From: Halopseudomonas yangmingensis
Lineage (GTDB): Bacteria; Pseudomonadota; Gammaproteobacteria; Pseudomonadales; Pseudomonadaceae
Assembly: GCF_900114825.1 (NCBI RefSeq)
Contig: NZ_FOUI01000002.1
Location: 124,001 to 188,000 of the forward strand
DNA: 64,000 bases
Reading direction: 5' to 3'
Shown here: positions 10,281 through 19,036 of the stretch, in pieces
Numbering within the stretch: position 1 is the first letter of the stretch
Layout of the letters: every line of letters begins with the position of its first letter
The notes under the pieces: model-generated
The model's database searches: none
Seen by the model: the letters and a program-made list of their open reading frames with translations, nothing else
Told to the model about the DNA's origin: nothing
Position numbers and translations under genes: made by a program

Positions 10281-10302
10281 GGCCAGCCAGGGATGGCTGG
10301 CC
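10281..10302. terminator. Hairpin between convergent genes
   Basis: GGCCAGCC (10281-10288) and GGCTGGCC (10295-10302) form an 8-bp GC-rich stem with a 6-base loop, between the stop of the saccharopine dehydrogenase-like gene and the stop of rlmJ. No clear T-tract follows on either strand, so it is a weak candidate for a shared terminator. Confidence 0.4.
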
Positions 10303-10309
10303 GCAAACC

Positions 10310-11152
10310 TCAGGGCCCGCCCGCCAGCCACTCCAGCCGCCAGTCGCCCGTCCCGCTCTGCGCCAGTTCACCGGCCAGCCAGGGCAAGGCCGGTTCCAGC
10401 TCCTCCCACAGCGGCCAGGGCGGATTGACCAGCATCAGCCCTGAACCATTCAGCCCAAGGGTGGTATCGACCGGGCGCACTGCCAGCTCAACGCACAGCA
10501 CCTTGGGCAAGCCGGCAGCAGCAACCTGCTGGTAGAAGGCGCGCAACTCGCGCTGGTTCTTGATCGGATACCAGAGAGCAATCACCGTCTGGCGCATGCG
10601 CTGGATGCCGGCCTGCATCGCCTGCAATGCACGCTGCAGATCGTCGCCCTGCTCAAACGGCGGATCCAGCAGCCACAGCGCGCGCTTCTCCGGCACCGGC
10701 AGGAAGGCCTTGCCGAGCTGGTAGCCGTCGCGCTGGTGCACCGCCACCTGCGGATCCCCGGCAAAATGCCCGCGCAACTCGGCGGCATCCTCCGGGTGCA
10801 GTTCACTGAGTATCATGCGGTCCTGCTCGCGCAACTGGTCGGCCACCAGTTGCGGCGAACCGGGATAGAAGCGCAACTGGCCATCGGGATTGTGCCGTTG
10901 CACCGCCGCCCGGTAACCGGCCAACAGCTCCGGCAGGTCAGTACGCGACCACAGCCGGGCGATACCGTCACGGAACTCGCCGGTGCGGCCCGCCTGCTCG
11001 CCGGCCAGATCATAGAGCGCGGTGCCGGCATGGCTGTCGAGGTAGCACAGCGGCGCCTCCTTGCGCTGCATAAGTTGCAGCATGCGCAGCAGCACCGCGT
11101 GCTTGAGCACATCGGCGTGGTTGCCGGCATGGTAACTGTGTCGATAGTTCAT
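10310..11152 (-). CDS. rlmJ: 23S rRNA (adenine2030-N6)-methyltransferase
   Basis: RlmJ methylates A2030 of 23S rRNA using SAM. The product is 280 residues from the ATG at 11152, beginning MNYRHSYHAGNHADVLKHAV, the hallmark start of the family. The catalytic N6-methyltransferase motif appears as LLDPPFE (D-P-P-F). The open frame reaches 34 codons further upstream but overlaps the preceding ygiF-like gene, and the conserved start argues against using it. The CYTH-CHAD gene ends 10 bases upstream, so cotranscription is likely. Confidence 0.93.
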   Translation of the reverse strand: MNYRHSYHAGNHADVLKHAVLLRMLQLMQRKEAPLCYLDSHAGTALYDLAGEQAGRTGEFRDGIARLWSRTDLPELLAGYRAAVQRHNPDGQLRFYPGSPQLVADQLREQDRMILSELHPEDAAELRGHFAGDPQVAVHQRDGYQLGKAFLPVPEKRALWLLDPPFEQGDDLQRALQAMQAGIQRMRQTVIALWYPIKNQRELRAFYQQVAAAGLPKVLCVELAVRPVDTTLGLNGSGLMLVNPPWPLWEELEPALPWLAGELAQSGTGDWRLEWLAGGP

Positions 11153-11162
11153 GCCTGCCCGC

Positions 11163-12566
11163 TCAGCTGTTGAGAACGCGCCAGGCGTCCAGCCGGCGTA
11201 CCCGGGTACCCTGCTTGCGCAGTGCTGCCAGCAGCAGCGGCCGCGACTCGGCATCCACCTGCGGCAGTTGTTCGAGCAACGCCTGCAGCTTGTTCAGCTC
11301 ACCAAACAGCCGGTCCGCTTCAGGAACCTCCAAGCGATGTCGCAGATTGCCCAGCAGCAGATGCAAGCGGCCCAGACGCGGCATCTGATCAACGCACTCG
11401 GCGACCCGAACATCATCATCGTTGGCATGCGGCACCTGCAGTTCGTGGACTTCCCGGGCACAGGCGGCCAGCAGCCAGCGCGGCAACTCCAGATTGCCGA
11501 CCTTGTTGCCGCGCGGCGGCCGCCCCTGGGTCCAGCCCCGGGTGCGCAGCCACAGGGCCAGACCAACAAACAACTGCCCCCATGCTGGCTGCGCCAGCAG
11601 TTCGGCAAACAGTGCCGGCGCTGCATCACGGGCAGCGCGGCCATGCTCATCATCGGCCCAGCCACTCAGCACCAGGGGCCGCAACTGCGCCAACAGGGCA
11701 TCCAGCGGCCCGGTGAAGGGCTGCGCACTGGAGCGCGGCAGGCCAAGGTCGAACACCCCGAACAGTGCCCGCAAATCAGCCAGTTGCCCGGTCAGCTCAC
11801 GGAACAAACGCCACTGGCCAAGGTGGCGGTATTGTTCGGCCAGACGCTGACTGTTACCCAGCAACTGCCAGCCCAGTCCTTCAACCACCTCATCGACCAC
11901 GGCGGTGGCTTGCCAGTCAACCGCCGGCAACCGCAGCTGGTAACTGTCCGCCTGCAGCAGCCGGTAACCGCGTTCGGCCTTGCTGATATCGCAGGGCATC
12001 AGCGGTACATCCGCTGCCAGCGCCAGCGCCAGTTCCAGCACAGCTTCGGCCGGGCCTTCGCGCAGCTCCAGCTCCAGTTCGCAGATATCTTCAACAGCCT
12101 CGCCTGCCAGCACCCGGCCGCTGTCCAGCGCCGCCTCGACGCATACCGGCTCACCCTCGCGCTCCCAGCGCAACTCGCCACGCACGCGGCGAAAATCAGT
12201 GGTAAACAGCGGCTGCAAAAGGCTCAGGTCAAGACCCGCCAAGGCAGCGGGCCAGCAGTCGTCGGTCAGCAGCGACAGATCCAGTTGCGGCTGCTGCAGG
12301 TGCCAGTCCCACTCATTGCGCTCGGACAGGCCGGCGACGCTGTTGCCACGGGTTTTCAGGGTCTGGATGATGGCATCGCCGTCACGCCGCAGGCGTAATG
12401 CCACACGGGCCGCCGCCAGTTGGCCATCCGCGGTATCGAAATACTGATTGAGCAACTCGACCGTCTGCCACTCGCCCTGCAGGCGCCCGCGCAGCAGCGG
12501 ATGATCCGGCAGCTGCTGCAATGTCTCGGCGCTGACGCGCAACTTGATTTCGGTTTCGGTATTCAT
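11163..12566 (-). CDS. ygiF: CYTH-CHAD inorganic triphosphatase (YgiF-like)
   Basis: The 467-residue protein joins an N-terminal CYTH domain to a C-terminal CHAD domain. The start MNTETEIKLRVS has the ExExK-type signature (E-T-E-I-K) that binds triphosphate with metal. CHAD helices, rich in basic residues and His, bind polyphosphate. E. coli YgiF with this architecture hydrolyses inorganic triphosphate. The divergent DUF47-Pit phosphate transport pair starts 92 bases away, which fits a phosphate or polyphosphate theme. Confidence 0.88.
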   Translation of the reverse strand: MNTETEIKLRVSAETLQQLPDHPLLRGRLQGEWQTVELLNQYFDTADGQLAAARVALRLRRDGDAIIQTLKTRGNSVAGLSERNEWDWHLQQPQLDLSLLTDDCWPAALAGLDLSLLQPLFTTDFRRVRGELRWEREGEPVCVEAALDSGRVLAGEAVEDICELELELREGPAEAVLELALALAADVPLMPCDISKAERGYRLLQADSYQLRLPAVDWQATAVVDEVVEGLGWQLLGNSQRLAEQYRHLGQWRLFRELTGQLADLRALFGVFDLGLPRSSAQPFTGPLDALLAQLRPLVLSGWADDEHGRAARDAAPALFAELLAQPAWGQLFVGLALWLRTRGWTQGRPPRGNKVGNLELPRWLLAACAREVHELQVPHANDDDVRVAECVDQMPRLGRLHLLLGNLRHRLEVPEADRLFGELNKLQALLEQLPQVDAESRPLLLAALRKQGTRVRRLDAWRVLNS

Positions 12567-12658
12567 GCCTGTCCGCTGTAATGACGAAAAAATGTCTGTC
12601 TGATGACGGCCGATTGGCCGACCACTATACTTGCGCCCCAGCTCATCCCGGAGGCAGC

Positions 12659-13336
12659 ATGCCCAACAATCCCTTTCTCAACCTGTTTGGCCGCTCGCCG
12701 ATCGGGCCGATGCAAAAGCACATCGCCAAGGCCCACGAATGTGCGGCGCAGCTGATTCCATTTGTCGATGCGGTGTTTGCCAATGACTGGGAACTGGCGG
12801 AACAGATTCAGCAACACGTCGCGCAGCTGGAGCACGAGGCCGACAAGCTGAAAAAGGACGTGCGCATTCACCTGCCGAAAAGTCTGTTTCTGCCGGTGCC
12901 GCGTTCGGATCTGCTGGAGCTGCTCAGTGTACAGGACAAAGTCGCCAACCGCGCCAAGGATATTGCCGGGTTGATGCTGGGCCGGCGCATGACCATTCCG
13001 CAGCCCTTGCAGCCAGCCTTTATGGCCTTTGTGCAACGCTCGGTGGATGCCGCAGCGCAGGCGCTAAAGGCAATGAACGAGCTGGACGAGCTGCTCGAGA
13101 CCGGCTTTGCCGGCCGCGAGGTAACCCTGGTGGAAAACCTGATCGTCGAGCTGGAAGACATCGAAAGGGATACCGACATGATGCAGATAGCCCTGCGCGC
13201 CGAGCTGTTCAAGCTGGAGCGTGACATGCCGCCGGTGGATGTGATCTTCCTCTACCAGATCATCGAATGGATTGGTGACGTAGCCGACCGTGCCGAGCGC
13301 GTTGGCAACCGTCTTGAGCTGCTGATGGCTCGCTGA
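12659..13336 (+). CDS. DUF47/TIGR00153 phosphate-transport accessory protein
   Basis: This 225-residue, mostly helical protein is PhoU-like and belongs to TIGR00153/DUF47, which accompanies Pit transporters and is thought to regulate them. The start MPNNPFLNLFGRSPIGPMQ at 12659 follows a GGAGG site; the frame upstream to 12581 lacks family similarity. Conserved acidic pairs in the helices (E-x3-D type) probably bind metal, as in PhoU. The pit gene begins 28 bases later on the same strand, so a two-gene operon is very likely. Confidence 0.9.
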   Translation: MPNNPFLNLFGRSPIGPMQKHIAKAHECAAQLIPFVDAVFANDWELAEQIQQHVAQLEHEADKLKKDVRIHLPKSLFLPVPRSDLLELLSVQDKVANRAKDIAGLMLGRRMTIPQPLQPAFMAFVQRSVDAAAQALKAMNELDELLETGFAGREVTLVENLIVELEDIERDTDMMQIALRAELFKLERDMPPVDVIFLYQIIEWIGDVADRAERVGNRLELLMAR

Positions 13337-13364
13337 CTCTTTCCTCTACCCAGAGATTTCCGCC

Positions 13365-14621
13365 ATGACCCTTATCGCAGAATACGGCACCACCCTGCTG
13401 GTTCTTGCCTGTCTGTTCGGCTTTTTCATGGCCTGGGGCGTCGGTGCCAACGACGTTGCCAACGCCATGGGCACGTCGGTTGGCTCGCGGGCGCTGACCA
13501 TCAAGCAGGCAATCATCATTGCCATGGTGTTCGAGTTCCTCGGCGCCTATCTGGCCGGCGGCTCGGTAACCCAGACCATCCGCAGCGGCATTCTGGATGC
13601 CAGCCTGATCAGCCCGGAACAGATGGTGTTCGGTATGCTGGCCGCACTGCTGGCCGCCGGCACCTGGCTGATGATTGCCTCGATCAAGGGCTGGCCGGTC
13701 TCCACCACCCATTCGATCGTTGGTGCGGTTATCGGCTTCGGCGCCGTTGGCGTATCCATTGAGGCGGTCAACTGGTCCGGGGTCATCCCGATTGTCTCCA
13801 GCTGGGTCATCTCGCCGCTGCTGTCCGGCATGGTCGCCTTTATGATCTTTCTCAGCGTGCAACGGCTGATCCTGGATACCGATGACCCATTCCGCAATGC
13901 CAAGCGCTATGTACCCTTCTATATGTTTGCCGTCGGTTTTATCGTCACCGTCATGACCCTGACCAAGGGACTCAAGCATGTCGGGCTGCACCTGAGCAAC
14001 CTGCAAAGCTTTGGTCTGGCGATTCTGGTCGGCCTGCTGATCACTGCCATCGGCGCAGCCCTGCTGACCCGTATCAAGCGCGACCCGCAGGCCGACAAGG
14101 ACTTTCACTATGCCAGCGTGGAAAAGGTGTTTGCGGTACTGATGATCTTTACCGCCTGCGCCATGGCCTTCGCCCACGGCTCCAACGACGTGGCCAACGC
14201 GGTGGGCCCGCTGGCAGCGATTGTCGGCGTGCTGCAAACCGGTGAGATCGCCGCCCGCTCGCTGGTGCCCGGCTGGGTGCTGCTGATCGGCGCGCTGGGC
14301 ATAGTCGCCGGTCTGGTCACCTATGGTTATCGGGTAATCGCCACCATTGGCCGGCACATCACCGAGCTTACACCCAGCCGCGGCTTTGCCGCCGAACTGG
14401 CCACCGCCACCACCGTGGTCGGCGCCTCCGGCATCGGCCTGCCGATCTCCACCACCCACACGCTGGTCGGCGCGGTACTGGGGGTCGGCCTGGCCCGTGG
14501 TATTGCCGCGCTCAACCTGCGGGTGATCGGCACCATCTTCAGTTCCTGGGTAGTGACGCTGCCGGCCGGCGCCGGCCTGGCGATCATCTACTTCTTTATC
14601 CTGCACGCCATTTTCGGCTGA
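13365..14621 (+). CDS. Low-affinity inorganic phosphate transporter (Pit family)
   Basis: Pit proteins carry metal-phosphate into the cell with protons. The 418-residue membrane protein shows the duplicated signature of the family: GANDVANAMGTSVGSRALT near residue 27, and a second repeat, GSNDVANAVGPLAAI, near 270. About ten to twelve hydrophobic segments are visible, separated by a cytoplasmic loop with basic residues (LLTRIKRDPQADKDF). It is paired with the DUF47 protein upstream, as in other Pseudomonas genomes. Confidence 0.93.
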   Translation: MTLIAEYGTTLLVLACLFGFFMAWGVGANDVANAMGTSVGSRALTIKQAIIIAMVFEFLGAYLAGGSVTQTIRSGILDASLISPEQMVFGMLAALLAAGTWLMIASIKGWPVSTTHSIVGAVIGFGAVGVSIEAVNWSGVIPIVSSWVISPLLSGMVAFMIFLSVQRLILDTDDPFRNAKRYVPFYMFAVGFIVTVMTLTKGLKHVGLHLSNLQSFGLAILVGLLITAIGAALLTRIKRDPQADKDFHYASVEKVFAVLMIFTACAMAFAHGSNDVANAVGPLAAIVGVLQTGEIAARSLVPGWVLLIGALGIVAGLVTYGYRVIATIGRHITELTPSRGFAAELATATTVVGASGIGLPISTTHTLVGAVLGVGLARGIAALNLRVIGTIFSSWVVTLPAGAGLAIIYFFILHAIFG

Positions 14622-14677
14622 CGGGACCTGCTGCGGGGCGTAAGCTGACAGTTCGCTTGCGCCCCAAGGTACCCGTG

Positions 14678-15835
14678 ATGCCGTTACCCAGTCTCAAGCA
14701 GCAATTTGCTGCCCTGCTCGCCTCCCCCTCGATCAGTTGCACCCAGCCGGAGCTGGATCAATCCAATCTCGGCGTGATTCACCTGCTGGCCGACTGGCTG
14801 AATGAACTGGGCTTTGCCTGCCAGATCCAGCCGATTGACGGCTATCCGGGCAAGGCCAACCTGATCGCCACCCTCGGCAGCGGCCCCGGCGGCCTGGTGC
14901 TGGCCGGCCACACCGATACGGTGCCGTGCAACCCGGATCGCTGGCAGTCCGACCCGTTCAGCCTGCGTGAGGCCGACAACCGCTGGTACGGCCTGGGCAG
15001 TTGCGACATGAAGGGCTTCTTTCCGCTGATCATCGAGGCGGTCCGCCACTACCGTGCCAGCGACTTCCGCCGGCCACTGATCGTACTGGCCACCGCCGAC
15101 GAGGAAAGCTCGATGAGCGGCGCCCGTGCGCTGGTCGCCGACAGCCTGCACGCAGCGCGCCACGCAGTGATTGGTGAGCCGACCGGACTCAAGCCGATCC
15201 GCCTGCACAAGGGCATTCTGATGGAGCGCATCGACATCATTGGCCAGGCCGGGCACTCCTCCGACCCAAGCCTCGGGCACAATGCGCTGGAGGCCATGCA
15301 TGCGGTGATCAGCGACCTGCTGACCCTGCGCGCCGGCTGGCAGAAACAGTGGCACAACCCGCTGTTCAGCGTGCCGGTACCGACCATGAACCTTGGCTGC
15401 ATCCACGGCGGCGACAACCCCAACCGCATCTGCGCGCGCTGTGCGCTGGAGTTTGACATCCGGCCACTGCCGGGAATGGACCCGGAGCAGCTGCGCAGCG
15501 ACATCCGCAGCCACCTCAGCCAGCTGGCCGCCGAACTGCAGGTGCAGATCGACTACCAGCCGCTGTTCCCCGGTGTACCGCCGATGGATACCGCCGCCGA
15601 TGCCGAACTGGTGCGCCTGTGCGAACAACTCACCGGCTACAGCGCCGGCGCCGTGGCCTTCGCCACCGAAGGTCCGTTCCTCAACCAGCTCGGCATGCAG
15701 ACCCTGATCCTCGGCCCCGGCGACATCGCCCAGGCCCACCAGCCCGACGAGTACCTGGGACTGGAACGGATTGATCCGATGCTGGCGATATTGCGCGGGC
15801 TGATCGAGCGGTTCTGTTTGCGGGTGGCGGACTGA
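14678..15835 (+). CDS. argE: Acetylornithine deacetylase
   Basis: ArgE removes the acetyl group from N-acetylornithine in arginine synthesis. The 385-residue M20 metallopeptidase has the metal ligands in order: LAGHTDTVP (His and Asp), the bridging Asp in LGSCDMKGF, TADEESSMSG (catalytic Glu and ligand Glu), and a C-terminal ligand His in the AQAHQPDEY segment. I chose the ATG at 14678 (MPLPSLKQQFAALL) rather than 14657 because of a better upstream AAGG. argA is nearby on the same strand, with amn between them on the other strand. Confidence 0.94.
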   Translation: MPLPSLKQQFAALLASPSISCTQPELDQSNLGVIHLLADWLNELGFACQIQPIDGYPGKANLIATLGSGPGGLVLAGHTDTVPCNPDRWQSDPFSLREADNRWYGLGSCDMKGFFPLIIEAVRHYRASDFRRPLIVLATADEESSMSGARALVADSLHAARHAVIGEPTGLKPIRLHKGILMERIDIIGQAGHSSDPSLGHNALEAMHAVISDLLTLRAGWQKQWHNPLFSVPVPTMNLGCIHGGDNPNRICARCALEFDIRPLPGMDPEQLRSDIRSHLSQLAAELQVQIDYQPLFPGVPPMDTAADAELVRLCEQLTGYSAGAVAFATEGPFLNQLGMQTLILGPGDIAQAHQPDEYLGLERIDPMLAILRGLIERFCLRVAD

Positions 15836-15847
15836 CGCCGGTTCAGC

Positions 15848-17317
15848 TTAGCGAAACGGCGGCTCATCAAAGCTGCGCAGCTTGCGTGAATGCAGCGCGT
15901 TGACCTGGCTACGCAGCAGGTCGAGGGCGGCCAGACCGATCTGCAGGTGCTGGCTGACTGCGCGCTGGTAGAAGGCGCCGGCGGCGCCGGGCAGCTTGAT
16001 TTCACTGTGCAGCGGCTTGTCGGAGACGCACAGCAGGGTGCCGTAGGGCACCCGCAGCCGGTAGCCCTGGGCGGCGATGGTGCCACTTTCCATATCCACC
16101 GCGATGGCCCGCGCCTGATTGATCAGCGGGCGTTCCTGGGCCCAGCGCAACTCCCAGTTGCGGTCGTCATAGGTCAGCACGGTGCCGGTGCGCAGGCGGC
16201 GCTTGAGGGCATCGCCGTGCTCGCCGGTGACCTGCGCGGCGGCCATCTGCAGCGCCTGCTGCACCTCAGCCAGCGCCGGCAGCGGGATATGTGGCGGCAG
16301 GATGCGATCAAGGATACCGTCACGCCGCAGGTAGGCATGCGCCAGCACATAGTCACCAATGGTCTGCGACTGACGCAGCCCGCCACAGTGACCGATCATC
16401 AGCCAGCAGTGCGGACGCAGCACCGCCAGGTGGTCGGTGATGTTCTTGGCATTCGACGGGCCGACACCGATGTTGATCAGGCTGATGCCGTCACCATCCG
16501 CCGCCAGCAGGTGGTAGGCCGGCATCTGGAAGCGGTGCCAGGCGACGCTGTCAACCACCGCCTGCATGTCGTCCTCGGACATGCCGCGCTCGATCAGCAC
16601 ATTTCCGGGCAGCACCAGCGCCTCGAAGCGCGACTCGCCAAGCAGCATGTCCATGCCATGGCGCACGAACTGGTCGACGTAACGGTGGTAGTTGGTCAGC
16701 AGTATCCATGGCTGCACCTGCTGCCAGTCGCTGCCGGTGTAGTGCACCAGCCGGCGCAGCGAGAAATCCACCCGCGCCGCATCGAACAGCGCCAGCGGCA
16801 GTGGCCCCGGCGCATTCCAGTCATGCAGCCCGTCGACCACGCTGTCGCCGATCAGGTCCAGATCGGTACCGGGGAATACCCGCGCCAGCTCGCCGGCGGT
16901 GATGCCGGAGCGCGCCAGTTCATCGTGCGCCAGCACATAGGGATAGGGAATTGGCTGGTCGCTCAGCCCCACTTCCAGACGCACATCGAAGTCCTGCAGC
17001 AGCGGCTCCAGCTGCTGCAGCAGATAGCTGCAAAAGGCCTGCGGGTGGGTGATGCTGACCTGATACACCCCCGGCATCTGCACCCGGGCAAAGGCGCGCA
17101 CAGTGACCGGCGGCTCCTGGCTGGCCGTGTAATGCAGGCGCAGTGCCGGGTAGCAGAAGGACGCCAGCTGCTCAGCCGAAGGGTGCACGCGCTGTTGCAG
17201 ATAGTCGTGCAGCGCCTGCCCGAGGGCGCGCACCGCTTCCTTGTAGAGGCCGGCCAATCGATCCACCGCCTCCTGTGCAGTAGCCACGGAAACAAAACCA
17301 TTGTGCTGATCGGACAT
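15848..17317 (-). CDS. amn: AMP nucleosidase
   Basis: Amn cleaves AMP to adenine and ribose 5-phosphate, lowering the AMP pool. The 489-residue length and the two-part layout fit: an N-terminal regulatory domain (residues 1 to about 190), then a purine nucleoside phosphorylase-like catalytic domain. The segment DMESGTIAAQGYRLRVPYGT carries the ribose-binding Met-Glu typical of the fold. It is divergent from argA (92 bases between starts) and convergent with argE (12-base gap). Confidence 0.93.
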   Translation of the reverse strand: MSDQHNGFVSVATAQEAVDRLAGLYKEAVRALGQALHDYLQQRVHPSAEQLASFCYPALRLHYTASQEPPVTVRAFARVQMPGVYQVSITHPQAFCSYLLQQLEPLLQDFDVRLEVGLSDQPIPYPYVLAHDELARSGITAGELARVFPGTDLDLIGDSVVDGLHDWNAPGPLPLALFDAARVDFSLRRLVHYTGSDWQQVQPWILLTNYHRYVDQFVRHGMDMLLGESRFEALVLPGNVLIERGMSEDDMQAVVDSVAWHRFQMPAYHLLAADGDGISLINIGVGPSNAKNITDHLAVLRPHCWLMIGHCGGLRQSQTIGDYVLAHAYLRRDGILDRILPPHIPLPALAEVQQALQMAAAQVTGEHGDALKRRLRTGTVLTYDDRNWELRWAQERPLINQARAIAVDMESGTIAAQGYRLRVPYGTLLCVSDKPLHSEIKLPGAAGAFYQRAVSQHLQIGLAALDLLRSQVNALHSRKLRSFDEPPFR

Positions 17318-17409
17318 ACCTGCGCCTCCCTTGTGATGCTGTTCCCATCATACACTTGATGGCGACGCCGCAATCTTCCTACACTGGCGTTTTCCAGGGA
17401 ACGCTGCCC

Positions 17410-18699
17410 ATGCACGACTACGTCAACTGGTTCCGCCACTCCACGCCCTATATCAACACCCACCGCGACTGCACCTTTGTCGTGCTGTTGCCGGGCGAGG
17501 CACTGGAACATGCCAACTTCAACAACATCATCCACGACATCATGCTGCTCAACAGCCTGGGCGTGCGACTGGTGCTGGTGCATGGCTCACGTCCGCAAAT
17601 AGAGGAACGCCTGAATGCGCGAGGGGTTGCCTCGCGTTATCACAATGACCTGCGTGTCACCGACCTGGACACCCTCGGCTGCGTAATGGATGCCGTCGGT
17701 AGCCTGCGCATCGCTATCGAGGCCCGCCTGTGCACCGCACCCTCCGGGCAGCGTTCGCGGCTGCGTGTAGTCAGTGGCAACTTCGTCACCGCCAAGCCGA
17801 TTGGCGTGCTGGATGGCGTGGACTTCCACCATACCGGTGAGGTGCGGCGTATCGACCGCAAGGCGATCAGCCAGCATCTGGACCAGCAATCCATTGTGCT
17901 GCTGTCGTCGATCGGCTACTCACCAACCGGGGAAGTGTTCAATCTGGCCTGCGAGGATGTGGCTACCAGCGCTGCGGCTGCCCTGGACGCCGACAAGCTG
18001 ATCCTTCTCGGCCCGCAGACCGGCATCTTCGACAGCGAGGGACGGCTGCAGCGTGAGCTCAAGCCCTCGCGCGCCGGCACGCTGCTGCAACAGCTCGGCA
18101 ACAGCCTGCCCGGCAGCCTGCTTCGCGCCGCCTGCAAGGCCTGCGAGGCCGGAGTGCGGCGCAGCCATATCGTCAGCTTTGCCGACGACGGCGCGGTACT
18201 CACCGAGCTGTTTACCCGCGACGGCGGTGGCACCATGGTCAGTCAGGAGGCCTTTGAACAGATTCGCCCGGCCGGGATTGATGATGTTGCCGGCCTGCTG
18301 GAGCTGCTGCGCCCGCTGGAGGAAGCCGGCATTCTGGTGCGCCGCTCGCGTGAGCTGCTGGAAACCGAGATCACCCAGTTCACCCTGATCGAGCGCGACG
18401 GCATGATCATCGGCTGCGCGGCACTCTACCCGCTGGAGGATTCCAGCGCCGGCGAGCTGGCCTGTGTGGCGATTGATCCGGACTACCGTCACGGCCAGCG
18501 TGGCGACCAGCTGCTGCAGCACATCGAACAGCAGGCCCGCGAGCTGGGGCTGAACACCCTGTTCGTGCTCACTACCCGTACCGCCCACTGGTTCCGCGAA
18601 CGCGGTTTCGAACCCAGTTCTGTAGAGCGGCTGCCGGCCAAGCGTGCATCACTCTACAACTTCCAGCGCAACTCCAAGGTGTTCGAAAAGGCGCTGTAA
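17410..18699 (+). CDS. argA: Amino-acid N-acetyltransferase (N-acetylglutamate synthase)
   Basis: ArgA makes N-acetylglutamate from glutamate and acetyl-CoA, the first step of arginine synthesis, and is normally feedback-inhibited by arginine. The 429-residue protein has an N-terminal amino-acid-kinase fold (VRLVLVHGSRPQIEERL, about residues 1-280) and a C-terminal GNAT domain (LACVAIDPDYRHGQRGDQLL binds acetyl-CoA). The ATG at 17410 (MHDYVNWFRHSTPYINTHR) gives the usual length and N-terminus; the frame runs back to 17356 in the divergent promoter region. Confidence 0.95.
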   Translation: MHDYVNWFRHSTPYINTHRDCTFVVLLPGEALEHANFNNIIHDIMLLNSLGVRLVLVHGSRPQIEERLNARGVASRYHNDLRVTDLDTLGCVMDAVGSLRIAIEARLCTAPSGQRSRLRVVSGNFVTAKPIGVLDGVDFHHTGEVRRIDRKAISQHLDQQSIVLLSSIGYSPTGEVFNLACEDVATSAAAALDADKLILLGPQTGIFDSEGRLQRELKPSRAGTLLQQLGNSLPGSLLRAACKACEAGVRRSHIVSFADDGAVLTELFTRDGGGTMVSQEAFEQIRPAGIDDVAGLLELLRPLEEAGILVRRSRELLETEITQFTLIERDGMIIGCAALYPLEDSSAGELACVAIDPDYRHGQRGDQLLQHIEQQARELGLNTLFVLTTRTAHWFRERGFEPSSVERLPAKRASLYNFQRNSKVFEKAL

Positions 18700-18721
18700 T
18701 TCCACCCACAAGGAGAGTCCC

Positions 18722-19027
18722 ATGGCATTGCTGAGACCACTGACACTGCTGTTGCTGCTGATCAGCCTGTTCGGCTGCTCGGTCACCTCCGGCCAGAAAA
18801 CCGCCGGGGAGTTTCTCGACGACAGCGTGATTACCACCCGGGTGAAGACCGCACTGGTGGCCGACAAGGAAGTCCGCGCCGGGGAAATCAGCGTGGAAAC
18901 CTACAAGGGCGTGGTGCAGCTGAGCGGCTTTGTCAGCTCCCGCGCCTCCGCCGAACGGGCTGTGCGCATTGCCCGCGAGGTGCCTGGGGTGCGCGGGGTC
19001 AACAACGACATGCGCCTGCGCCAGTAG
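18722..19027 (+). CDS. BON-domain lipoprotein
   Basis: This is a small 101-residue lipoprotein with one BON domain, related to the OsmY/DolP group of envelope-maintenance proteins. The N-terminus MALLRPLTLLLLLISLFGCS is a signal peptide with lipobox LFGC, so the mature protein begins at Cys19. The BON domain spans about residues 35-100 and ends with the typical GVRGVNNDMRLR strand. An AAGGAG site precedes the ATG at 18722. argA ends 22 bases upstream, so it may be cotranscribed. The role in this organism is not known. Confidence 0.88.
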   Translation: MALLRPLTLLLLLISLFGCSVTSGQKTAGEFLDDSVITTRVKTALVADKEVRAGEISVETYKGVVQLSGFVSSRASAERAVRIAREVPGVRGVNNDMRLRQ

Positions 19028-19036
19028 CCTGCTGGC

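Noticed and set aside
13260-14606. Long open frame of 448 codons opposite pit
   Set aside because: It is a shadow of the GC-rich pit gene, with low-complexity Gly/Gln/Asp composition and no family resemblance; pit has clear family motifs.
15890-17359. Open frame of 489 codons opposite amn
   Set aside because: It is an antisense shadow of amn, composition-driven and His/Gln/Val-rich, without recognisable domains.
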